Origin: JBGPBY01 sp041481485
Lineage (GTDB): Bacteria; Acidobacteriota; Terriglobia; 20CM-2-55-15
Assembly (NCBI GenBank): GCA_041481485.1
Contig: JBGPBY010000517.1
Span: 1-5,223 of the forward strand
Direction: 5' to 3'
DNA length: 5,223 bases
This document shows, piece by piece, positions 1-5,195 of the stretch. The translations under genes and the position numbers were made by a program. Every line of letters begins with the position of its first letter. Position 1 is the first letter of the stretch. The notes under the pieces are model-generated. The model was not told where the DNA came from. It searched no databases and worked only from the letters and a program-made list of their open reading frames with translations.

Positions 1-108
1 CGCGCCATGTCGGAGGAAGGCGATCATGGCGACTATGGCAGTTATCGCGATTCGGCGGACGGCAGCGCCACTCTCGCCGATCTCTTTCACGGCAAAGACA
101 ACAGTTAG
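1..108 (+). CDS. rpsA: C-terminal tail of an upstream gene, probably 30S ribosomal protein S1 (partial)
   Basis: Frame 1 is open from the window edge and stops at TAG 106-108, giving 35 residues that end in ATLADLFHGKDNS. The tail is acidic and glycine/serine-rich (GDHGDYGSYRDSADGS), and the closing 'TLADLF..' resembles the extreme C-terminus of ribosomal protein S1 in Acidobacteria and deltaproteobacteria. None of the S1 RNA-binding domains falls inside the window, so the identification rests mainly on context. The order rpsA - sppA - HU/IHF gene is a known arrangement, for example in Geobacter, and E. coli has rpsA next to ihfB. The next ORF starts 18 nt after the stop, which fits a shared transcript. 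It could be another gene; sequence to the left of the window would settle it. Confidence 0.55.
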   Translation, partial: RAMSEEGDHGDYGSYRDSADGSATLADLFHGKDNS

Positions 109-126
109 TCCGCACCGATCTGCGCT

Positions 127-507
127 ATGCAAAATCGCCTGCTCATATGGCTCCTCCTCGGCGGAGGAGCCTTAGTGCTTCTGCTGATTTCTCAGCAAAT
201 CTATTCGGAAATCCCGCGACTTCGAGAGTACAGTCACAAGACCGTTGTTGCATATATGTCGACGGTGGGCGCGTCAGGCGCGTACTATGCAGCATGCGGC
301 GCGCTGATCGATGCGGCCGGAGATTTTCAGGACGCCGTCGATTTGGCGGCAAAACTTGCCGGAATTTCAGGCAAGCCGATGTTGGTCCGTAATACCCGAC
401 AGCGCACCACGTTGATGGATCTCTTGACCGGAGATATCTCTCATCTGGTACCTTTTAGCGGGCAGTCGCTTAAATCTCAGATTCGATTTCAGTATTTGTG
501 GAAGTAA
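127..507 (+). pseudogene. sppA: Internally deleted signal peptide peptidase SppA remnant (open frame, 126 aa)
   Basis: SppA is a membrane-anchored Ser-Lys protease (family S49) that degrades cleaved signal peptides. Short-form members are about 300 residues; this ORF has 126. Visible parts, in family order, are: an N-terminal membrane anchor (about residues 4-21); SQQIYSEIPRLRE (22-34), which in intact SppA follows the SPGG strand; the nucleophile region VVAYMSTVGASGAYYAACGA (40-59), with Ser50 as the expected nucleophile; and the C-terminal LIDAAGDFQDAVDLAAKLAG (60-79) through MDLLTGD to the terminal FQYLWK. Two blocks are absent: the segment between anchor and residue 22 (strands and SPGG loop), and the segment between residues 59 and 60, which normally carries the catalytic lysine. 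The frame is kept across both gaps. Catalysis is therefore very unlikely. I see no clear Shine-Dalgarno before ATG 127. The stop codon overlaps the ribosome binding site of the next gene, so translation here may still matter for coupling. An assembly or collapse error is an alternative explanation. Confidence 0.8.
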
Positions 508-512
508 AGGAG
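506..512 (+). promoter_or_regulatory. Shine-Dalgarno of the HU/IHF gene, overlapping the sppA stop
   Basis: AAAGGAG at 506-512 lies 9 nt before ATG 522, and its first two bases are the last two of the sppA stop TAA (505-507). This is the strongest ribosome binding site in the left block and fixes the start of the HU/IHF gene. The overlap suggests translational coupling with the upstream ORF. Confidence 0.75.
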
Positions 513-521
513 ATTTAGATC

Positions 522-854
522 ATGACGAAGGCAGATCTCGTCGAAGAAGTAGCCAAGGTTACCGAGTTAACGCGCAAGGATTCCGAGGTTATCGTCGACA
601 CCATGTTTGAGGCCGTCATCAAAGCGCTCCGGGCCGGAGACAAACTTGAAGTTCGTGGATTTGGCAGTTTTCGCGTGCGCCAGAGAAATGCGCGGGTTGG
701 AAGAAATCCAAAAACCGGCGACAAGGTGGAAGTGCCCGCGAAGCGCGTCCCGTATTTCAAGCCGAGCAAGGAACTGAAAGACCTCATCAACGATGGATCA
801 TCACCGCCTTTAGCGGCCGCAGCCATCCCGCCCAATCCGAACGGCAACACTTAG
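522..854 (+). CDS. HU/IHF-family DNA-binding protein (IHF-beta-like)
   Basis: A small nucleoid protein that dimerises and bends DNA through two beta-ribbon arms. Residues 1-90 cover the whole family fold: the helical dimerisation part (MTKADLVEEVAKVTELTRKD...), the signature GFGSFRVRQRNARVGRNPKTG (46-66) with Pro63 at the tip where HU/IHF proteins intercalate into DNA, and the second arm strand with VEVPAKRVPYFKPSKEL (69-85). The 'VPAKRVPYFKP' stretch and the position after rpsA/sppA favour IHF-beta over HU, but a homodimer cannot be excluded. Residues 91-110 form a Pro/Ala/Asn tail (SSPPLAAAAIPPNPNGNT) beyond the usual ~90-95-residue core, probably disordered. The start is fixed by AAAGGAG 9 nt upstream and by the conserved MTKADL beginning. 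The HIT gene starts 1 nt after its stop. Confidence 0.95.
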   Translation: MTKADLVEEVAKVTELTRKDSEVIVDTMFEAVIKALRAGDKLEVRGFGSFRVRQRNARVGRNPKTGDKVEVPAKRVPYFKPSKELKDLINDGSSPPLAAAAIPPNPNGNT

Positions 855-855
855 G

Positions 856-1335
856 ATGGAGCATTTGTGGAGCCCATGGCGCTACGACTACGTCGCGTCA
901 GTGGGCACTACGCCGAGAACTTGTCCATTCTGTGTGGACACCAATCCCAGCGATGATCCCACTCGTCTGCTGGTCCATCGGGCGACGCACAATTTCATCA
1001 TTCTCAATCTCTTTCCCTATACGGTTGGCCATATTCTGATTGCCCCGTATGCGCACATCGCCAAACTCGACGACGCGACACCGGAACAAATGTCGGAGAT
1101 GATGGAGCTGGTGCAGCGCGGCATCCTCACCCTTCGCAAGCTTTATCAACCCGAAGGATTCAATATCGGAATGAATCTCGGGCACTGCGCCGGCGCTGGA
1201 ATTCGCGAACACTTGCACATGCATGTCATCCCGAGATGGAACGGAGATGCCAATGTGATTTCGGTTGTCGGCGAAACACGAGTTCTCTCTGAAGAACTGA
1301 GTGTGACTTACCGCCGTTTTGTCGACGCATTCTGA
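856..1335 (+). CDS. HIT-family protein (Ap4A phosphorylase/hydrolase-like nucleotide hydrolase)
   Basis: Histidine-triad proteins hydrolyse or transfer nucleotidyl groups from substrates such as diadenosine polyphosphates or AMP conjugates. This 159-aa protein has the beginning MEHLWSPWRY typical of the bacterial Ap4A-phosphorylase-like group. It has a CPFC pair (Cys23, Cys26) that in related proteins binds zinc, the ILNLFPYTVGHILIAP strand region (49-64), and the catalytic triad motif HLHMHVIPRW (119-128: His119-x-His121-x-His123). Length and both ends match the family, so it looks intact. The start is set by the conserved MEHLWSPW; there is only a weak AGGA-like sequence before it, and it begins 1 nt after the HU/IHF stop, so coupled translation is likely. 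The exact substrate cannot be read from sequence. The usual Arg/Gly-Val in 'G(R/H)xAGAG' is His110-Cys111 here, which is slightly unusual but lies outside the triad. Confidence 0.93.
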   Translation: MEHLWSPWRYDYVASVGTTPRTCPFCVDTNPSDDPTRLLVHRATHNFIILNLFPYTVGHILIAPYAHIAKLDDATPEQMSEMMELVQRGILTLRKLYQPEGFNIGMNLGHCAGAGIREHLHMHVIPRWNGDANVISVVGETRVLSEELSVTYRRFVDAF

Positions 1336-1348
1336 ATCCAGCTCGGGT

Positions 1349-1768
1349 ATGCGCTGCCGATGGTTTTCAAAGGACGGGAAATTCATCAAGATCATCGGCG
1401 GAACCAAGGGGGCCGGCCCTGGTCAGTTTAATTTGCCTCATGCGGTGGTTCTCGATTCCAAAGGACGGATCCTTGTCGCCGATGCGGAGAATAGCCGCAT
1501 TCAGGTGTTCGATCCGAACGGGAAATTCCTCGAACAGTGGTCCGACTTCATCGCGAAACCGCGAGGCGCGATGTACATCACTGCCGATGACACTCTTTAC
1601 GTCAGCCACGTCGATGCTTAGGCTATCAGTGTTGTGAAGAACGGCAAAGTCGTTGACGTGATCCGCGACGTGGGCGGACGCCCCCACGGCATGACTCTGG
1701 ACAAAGAGGGAAATATCTACGTTTCATTCCCACTGACCCAGGGCGTCAAGAAGATCGCGAAGAGATAG
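1349..1768 (+). pseudogene. NHL-repeat beta-propeller protein remnant, 5'-truncated, with internal TAG
   Basis: One reading frame carries about three NHL propeller blades: FSKDGKFIKIIGGTKGAGPG (1364-1423); QFNLPHAVVLDSKGRILVAD, then SRIQVFDPNGKFLEQW (to about 1540); and KPRGAMYITADDTLYVSHVDA (to 1618). TAG at 1619-1621 stops the frame. The same frame then continues in register for 48 more codons (AISVVKNGKVVDVIRDVGG, RPHGMTLDKEGNIYVSFPLT) to a natural-looking end at TAG 1766-1768. Related secreted NHL proteins in Acidobacteria (some annotated as peptidyl-alpha-hydroxyglycine alpha-amidating lyase-like) have about 300 or more residues with a signal peptide. Here the signal peptide and first blades are missing, and homology begins at about 1361, right after the HIT stop (1335). 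There is no Shine-Dalgarno for ATG 1349. An open ATG at 1319, inside the HIT gene, is a less likely start. The TAG is one substitution away from CAG or GAG. Confidence 0.8.
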
Positions 1769-1777
1769 ATTTCGGTT

Positions 1778-1867
1778 CCCAATGTAGGGGCGGTCTATGA
1801 CCGCCCGCAATCTGGCGGATTGCATTCCTCAATATTGTGGGCGGTCATAGACCGCCCCTACATTGGG
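1778..1867. repeat. Inverted pair of REP-like palindromes (BIME-like element)
   Basis: The arms 1778-1806 and 1839-1867 are perfect 29-bp reverse complements separated by 32 nt. Each arm is itself a hairpin: GGGCGGTC-tat-GACCGCCC at 1788-1806, and GGGCGGTC-ata-GACCGCCC at 1839-1857. GTAG stands directly in front of the stem at 1784-1787 in the left copy and, on the minus strand, in the right copy (1858-1861, read as CTAC on +). A GTAG tetranucleotide next to a short palindrome is the hallmark of REP sequences mobilised by RAYT (TnpA-REP, IS200-like) transposases. The spacer holds a third small hairpin, GCAATC-tggcg-GATTGC (1807-1823). It lies 10 nt after the NHL remnant. It has no U-tract, so a terminator role is only possible; transcripts could fold it into a very stable long stem. 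Confidence 0.85.
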
Positions 1868-1915
1868 GAATCGCATTCACACACATCTTCACAGACCTGA
1901 AATTCCCGCCCCATC

Positions 1916-1958
1916 TGTTATTTTTCTGGATTCGCGAACCGCATGATGTTATTTTTCT
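1916..1958 (+). promoter_or_regulatory. Direct repeat TGTTATTTTTCT flanking a TTCGCGAA palindrome, upstream of the secreted-protein operon
   Basis: TGTTATTTTTCT occurs exactly at 1916-1927 and again at 1947-1958 (31 nt apart, about three helical turns). The 8-nt palindrome TTCGCGAA sits at 1931-1938 between them. The second copy ends 23 nt before ATG 1982. The AT-rich repeats contrast with the surrounding GC-rich DNA, and their TATTTT cores could serve as -10-like elements. I do not see a convincing -35 box. Candidate promoter/operator region; the role is inferred from position and repetition only. Confidence 0.4.
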
Positions 1959-1981
1959 ACACAAGAGATCCGGAGGCGTAA

Positions 1982-3802
1982 ATGAAGCGGGCATTCCTTG
2001 TGGCATTTCTGGTTAGTCTGATACCGATCCCGGCGCCGGCACAGAGAACTCCGGTAGCCGCTGCCTCACTCTCGGGAGTTGTCGTTCGGGAGGGAACGGG
2101 TGAGCCACTCGCTGGAGCGCAGGCAATTCTGACGCCCGTTACTGCTTCACCGCCGGCAAATTCAACGCCGGTCGTAACGGGCAAGAGCGACAGCCTGGTC
2201 CCCGATGCATCCATTGCAAGCATAAGCGGCAGCGTGAACGGCACACACCATGTCGCTCCGGTCAGCACCGATCGCGATGGAAGGTTTGTATTCTCGAATC
2301 TGGAGCCCGGTCTTTACAGTCTTCAGGTATATCGGAACGAGTATGCGCGGCAAAACTTTGGCCAGCGCATTGCAGGCGGCCCGGCGGCCGGAATCCGATT
2401 GAACGCGGGACAGGCGCGCACGGACATCGTGGTTTCGATGATGCCGGCCGGCAATATTACCGGTGTTATTCGAAATAACGACGGACAGCCCCAGGCCGGT
2501 GTTCCGGTTCAGTTGTTGCGCGCGACGTTCAATGCAAGTGGACAGAGAACGTTTCAGGCGGAAGGAAATGCCCGCACCAACGATCGCGGCGAGTACCGGA
2601 TGTATTGGATTACGCCCGGGAGATACTATGTCTGCGCCGGCACGGCATCCGGACCAAACCGGCCGTTGACTCCGAACAATACGGCAACCAGCCTCAACGA
2701 AGTTCCCGATCAGAGCTTTGCGCTGACTTATTTCCCGGGTGTTTTCAATCCGAATTCTGCAGCAGTGGTGGAAGTGTTTCCCGGAACCGATGTGAGCGGT
2801 GTGGACTTTGTTGTTCCGCGCCAGCAACTTTACAGTGTTCGCGGCCGGATTTCAGATGCCAACACCGGGCGGGCTCCGGCCAATGCGAGTGTGTCGCTGG
2901 CCTACCGGACACTGACAGGTGTTACAGGCGCCTTCAATGCCGGAGCCCGGTACGACGCATCGACAGGAGAATTCGAACTGCGCAACGTTCCGCCAGGTTT
3001 GTATGTCGTACAGGCGATCGAATCGGGCACGCCGCCGGTCACTTCAGGGGAAGCGCTGGTTCGAGTCTCGGCTCTGGCTCTGCAACCCAATGCGCGTGTT
3101 CCCATTGAAATATCCAATGCCGATGTGAACGGAGTTGCACTTCAACTAACTTCGGGAATATCGCTTCCGGGGAAAATGACGGTCGATGGCATGGCACTCT
3201 CGTCCATGCCGGGATGGGACCGAGTCCAGGTTCAATTGAAACCCACCGTGGATGCCAGTTTCGCCCCGAATTTACAACCTGCGCAGCCGGTAGTTCAGCA
3301 TCCAAAGCCAGATGGAACTTTCAACATTGAGGGAGTATCTCCAGGCGAGTTCATTGTCGGACCGTTGACCGGCCTGCCCCAGGGGTACTACGTGAAGGAG
3401 GCGCACTTCAATCAGGCTGACCTTCTCGGCAAACCGCTGCGGATCTATGCGTCGGAAAGCGGTGTCCTGGAAATTCTCATCAGTTCAAAATCCGGCAGCC
3501 TGTCGGGAACGGCTGTCGACTCGCAGATGCGCGGCGCCGGTGGAGCCCAGGTGGTTCTTGTGCCGGAGCGCCAGCGTGAGCGAACGGACTTGTATCGAAC
3601 CGCAGCCAGCGATGCCAGCGGACGATTCATGTTTCGAAGCATTCCGCCCGGCGACTATCGCGTTTTCGGATGGGAAGCGCTCGAATCCTATGCGTACTTC
3701 GATCCGGAGCTCCTGCGACGGGTCGAACCGCAGGGCGCGCCGATCCACATTTCGGAATCAGAAGGCAGTGTCACAGTAAAAGTCATTCCGGCAAGCCGAT
3801 GA
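1982..3802 (+). CDS. Secreted multidomain protein with carboxypeptidase-regulatory-like (beta-sandwich) repeats
   Basis: This 606-aa protein begins with a Sec signal peptide (KR, hydrophobic AFLVAFLVSLIPI, probable cleavage after APA at 20/21). The rest is a string of transthyretin/CnaB-like beta-sandwich modules, recognised by the recurring pattern 'G.V....G.PL.GA.V.L ... D..G.F.F..L.PG.Y.L.V': roughly residues 29-118 (DGRFVFSNLEPGLYSLQV), 157-219 (DRGEYRMYWITPGRYYV), 284-347 (TGEFELRNVPPGLYVVQA), 390-460 (DGTFNIEGVSPGEFIVGP) and 505-565 (SGRFMFRSIPPGDYRVFGWE). The first module carries a Ser/Thr/Pro-rich insertion (about residues 50-90). No catalytic carboxypeptidase domain, TonB-dependent barrel or membrane anchor is visible. 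Such proteins are abundant in Acidobacteria and probably act in the periplasm or at the surface in adhesion or carbohydrate/peptide binding; the function is not known. The start is supported by GGAGG (1972-1976), 5 nt before ATG. The vWA gene follows after 22 nt. Confidence 0.9.
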   Translation: MKRAFLVAFLVSLIPIPAPAQRTPVAAASLSGVVVREGTGEPLAGAQAILTPVTASPPANSTPVVTGKSDSLVPDASIASISGSVNGTHHVAPVSTDRDGRFVFSNLEPGLYSLQVYRNEYARQNFGQRIAGGPAAGIRLNAGQARTDIVVSMMPAGNITGVIRNNDGQPQAGVPVQLLRATFNASGQRTFQAEGNARTNDRGEYRMYWITPGRYYVCAGTASGPNRPLTPNNTATSLNEVPDQSFALTYFPGVFNPNSAAVVEVFPGTDVSGVDFVVPRQQLYSVRGRISDANTGRAPANASVSLAYRTLTGVTGAFNAGARYDASTGEFELRNVPPGLYVVQAIESGTPPVTSGEALVRVSALALQPNARVPIEISNADVNGVALQLTSGISLPGKMTVDGMALSSMPGWDRVQVQLKPTVDASFAPNLQPAQPVVQHPKPDGTFNIEGVSPGEFIVGPLTGLPQGYYVKEAHFNQADLLGKPLRIYASESGVLEILISSKSGSLSGTAVDSQMRGAGGAQVVLVPERQRERTDLYRTAASDASGRFMFRSIPPGDYRVFGWEALESYAYFDPELLRRVEPQGAPIHISESEGSVTVKVIPASR

Positions 3803-3824
3803 ATTTGCCGCAAAGGAAACACCT

Positions 3825-4985
3825 ATGAGAACGACGAAGAACATGATTCACCAAGCAATTCTTTCTGCAGCTTCCATTCTGGCCGTCATTGCCGCTAGTG
3901 GAGCAGCGCCAGTCCGTGCCGCGGATGCGACGCCAAGAATCGAAGTTTCGTTTGTACTGGACACTACCGGTTCCATGGACAAACTGATCAGCGGCGCGAA
4001 ACAGAAGATATGGACCATTGCCCGGCAAATCGTGGCAGGCAAGCCGACGCCCGCCATCCGTCTGGGTCTGGTGGGATTCCGCGATCGCGGCGACGAGTAT
4101 GTGACAAAGGTCTTCGATCTGACCGATGACCTCGATGCCGTTTACGGTCACCTGATGGAGTTCCAGGCCTCTGGCGGCGGTGATAACCCGGAAAGTGTCA
4201 ATCAGGCGTTAAACGAGGCAGTCACAAAGCTGTCGTGGAGCAGGGATCCGGGGGCTCTTAAAATCATTTTTCTGGTTGGTGACGCTCCACCGCACATGGA
4301 CTATTCCGATGATGTGAAATATCCGGAAACGATCAAATTGGCGAAGGCTGCAAATATCGTCATCATCACCATTCAGTGCGGAGGGTATGCACCGACAGCC
4401 GAGGTCTGGCGTGAAATTGCCTCGCTGGCCGGCGGAGGATTCGTCCAGATCGATCAGTCCGGTGGGATGATCGCCACGTCCACTCCCGTGGACGCTGAAC
4501 TGGCCCGCATCGGAGCCGAACTCACCGGGACCGTGGTTCCTTACGGTAGTGCTGCACGGCAATCCGAAGTGCGTACGAAGGGGACTATGGCCGCGACTGC
4601 ATCTGCGGACCGGCTGGCCTATCTTAACGTGGACCGCGCCGAATTCGGTGCGAAGGTGGTCGTTACTGGGGAAGGGGAACTGATCTGGGACGTCGTGAAT
4701 CACAAGGTAAAACTGGAAGAAATTCCAGATGCCGATCTTCCCGCCCAATTGAAGCCGATGAACCTGGAGGCAAGAAAGACATTTGTCGATCAGCAGTTCA
4801 GTAAACGCAAGGAGCTTCAGATCAAGGTCGATGAATTGGCCGCACAGCGCGACAGCTTCGTTAAAGCCGAAATGGAAAAGCGGATTGCCCAGGGCGCCGG
4901 TGACGCTTTTGATGCGAAGGTTGCCGAAATGATTCAGGCACTCGCACGGAAGCAGGGAATTCAGTACGACATTACAGTGAAGTAA
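3825..4985 (+). CDS. Exported von Willebrand factor type A (vWA) domain protein with C-terminal coiled coil
   Basis: This 386-aa protein has a signal peptide (hydrophobic AILSAASILAVIAASGAA, probable cleavage near VRA-AD, residues 32/33). A vWA domain spans about residues 39-235. Its metal-ion-dependent adhesion site (MIDAS) begins DTTGS (Asp46, Thr48, Ser50). The later landmarks are SGGGDNPESV (116-125) and the Asp-bearing VGDAPPH (151-157), both typical of a bacterial/eukaryotic vWA subgroup that includes the vWA part of Dictyostelium vwkA-type proteins. Next comes a less conserved segment (VVPYGSAARQSEVR, then a strand-rich part to about 310) and a charged helical region (about 314-357, LEARKTFVDQQFSKRKELQ...), probably a coiled coil. 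vWA domains bind protein ligands through a bridging metal, so a scaffold or adhesion role in the periplasm is plausible. The start at 3825 has AAAGGA (3812-3817) 7 nt upstream; ATG 3843 is an alternative that would still keep the signal peptide. It lies 22 nt after the preceding secreted-protein gene, very probably in the same operon. Confidence 0.92.
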   Translation: MRTTKNMIHQAILSAASILAVIAASGAAPVRAADATPRIEVSFVLDTTGSMDKLISGAKQKIWTIARQIVAGKPTPAIRLGLVGFRDRGDEYVTKVFDLTDDLDAVYGHLMEFQASGGGDNPESVNQALNEAVTKLSWSRDPGALKIIFLVGDAPPHMDYSDDVKYPETIKLAKAANIVIITIQCGGYAPTAEVWREIASLAGGGFVQIDQSGGMIATSTPVDAELARIGAELTGTVVPYGSAARQSEVRTKGTMAATASADRLAYLNVDRAEFGAKVVVTGEGELIWDVVNHKVKLEEIPDADLPAQLKPMNLEARKTFVDQQFSKRKELQIKVDELAAQRDSFVKAEMEKRIAQGAGDAFDAKVAEMIQALARKQGIQYDITVK

Positions 4986-4986
4986 T

Positions 4987-5014
4987 TGCGATTCCCCACT
5001 GGGAATTTCGCGCA
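4987..5014 (+). terminator. Weak terminator-like hairpin after the vWA gene
   Basis: ATTCCC (4991-4996) pairs with GGGAAT (5001-5006) around the loop CACT. An outer TGCG (4987-4990) can pair with CGCA (5011-5014) across a 4-nt bulge. It starts one nucleotide after the vWA stop codon. The following bases (AATTCTTGAT) are only mildly T-rich, so intrinsic termination would be weak. It could equally be a stem that protects the 3' end of the message. Confidence 0.35.
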
Positions 5015-5067
5015 AATTCTTGATCCCTACTTGATATCCATCGGGCTGAAGGACAGATGTGTTCCCA

Positions 5068-5195
5068 GCCGCGTTAGCGGCGGCAGATCTCTTAGCCACC
5101 GGCGTAAGCCGGTGGAATTTAAGCTCAAAAACCAAATAAGCCGCGTAGCGGCGACAGATCAAGAAAATTGCCGGATCTGTCGTGCCTTACGGCAC
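5068..5195. repeat. Cluster of short GC-rich hairpin repeats with a shared CAGATC tail
   Basis: No ORF with coding character is visible from 4986 to 5223; instead there are four small perfect hairpins. Copy A is GCCGC-gtta-GCGGC (5068-5081) followed by GGCAGATC (5082-5089). Copy B is GCCGC-gta-GCGGC (5140-5152) followed by GACAGATC (5153-5160). Copy C lies on the minus strand: GATCTGTC (5174-5181), the reverse complement of the tail, then GTGCC-ttac-GGCAC (5182-5195). Between A and B is an 8-bp-stem hairpin CCACCGGC-gtaa-GCCGGTGG (5096-5115) without the tail. Loops are GTA, GTTA or GTAA-like in each copy when read in one orientation. B and C face each other, like a REP pair. The stem sequences vary while the fold is kept, which points to a mobile or structured repeat family. 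It differs from the GTAG-type palindromes at 1778-1867. Confidence 0.75.

Noticed and set aside
1319..1621. Intact 100-aa protein starting inside the end of the HIT gene
   Set aside because: The first ten residues come from reading the HIT 3' end in another frame, there is no ribosome binding site, and NHL homology continues in the same frame after the stop. A truncated pseudogene explains it better.
1778..1867. CRISPR array or insertion-sequence ends
   Set aside because: The repeats are inverted rather than direct, there are only two copies, the 32-nt spacer holds no transposase and there is no flanking target duplication; a REP pair fits better.
2162..2827. Minus-strand open frame of 221 codons opposite the beta-sandwich protein
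   Set aside because: Antisense shadow of a gene with clear domains and signal peptide; no domain of its own and no ribosome binding site seen.
2605..3108. Second + frame of 167 codons inside the beta-sandwich gene
   Set aside because: Arg/Cys/Ser-rich out-of-frame reading of a GC-rich gene; the overlapped frame carries the conserved motifs.
1864..4998. 12-nt sequence TGGGGAATCGCA at 1864-1875 matching, as reverse complement, 4987-4998
   Set aside because: About one such match is expected by chance in a 5-kb window on both strands, and the flanks do not extend it. The only interest is that each copy lies near a palindromic repeat.
4209..5162. Long minus-strand open frame of 317 codons opposite the vWA gene
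   Set aside because: It lies antisense to a well-supported vWA coding region, shows no recognisable domain, has a Cys/His/Arg-rich composition typical of a shadow frame, and its start lies within the hairpin repeats.
5068..5195. tRNA or other structural RNA gene
   Set aside because: The hairpins are tandem and separate, with no cloverleaf arrangement, no CCA end and no T-loop motif.
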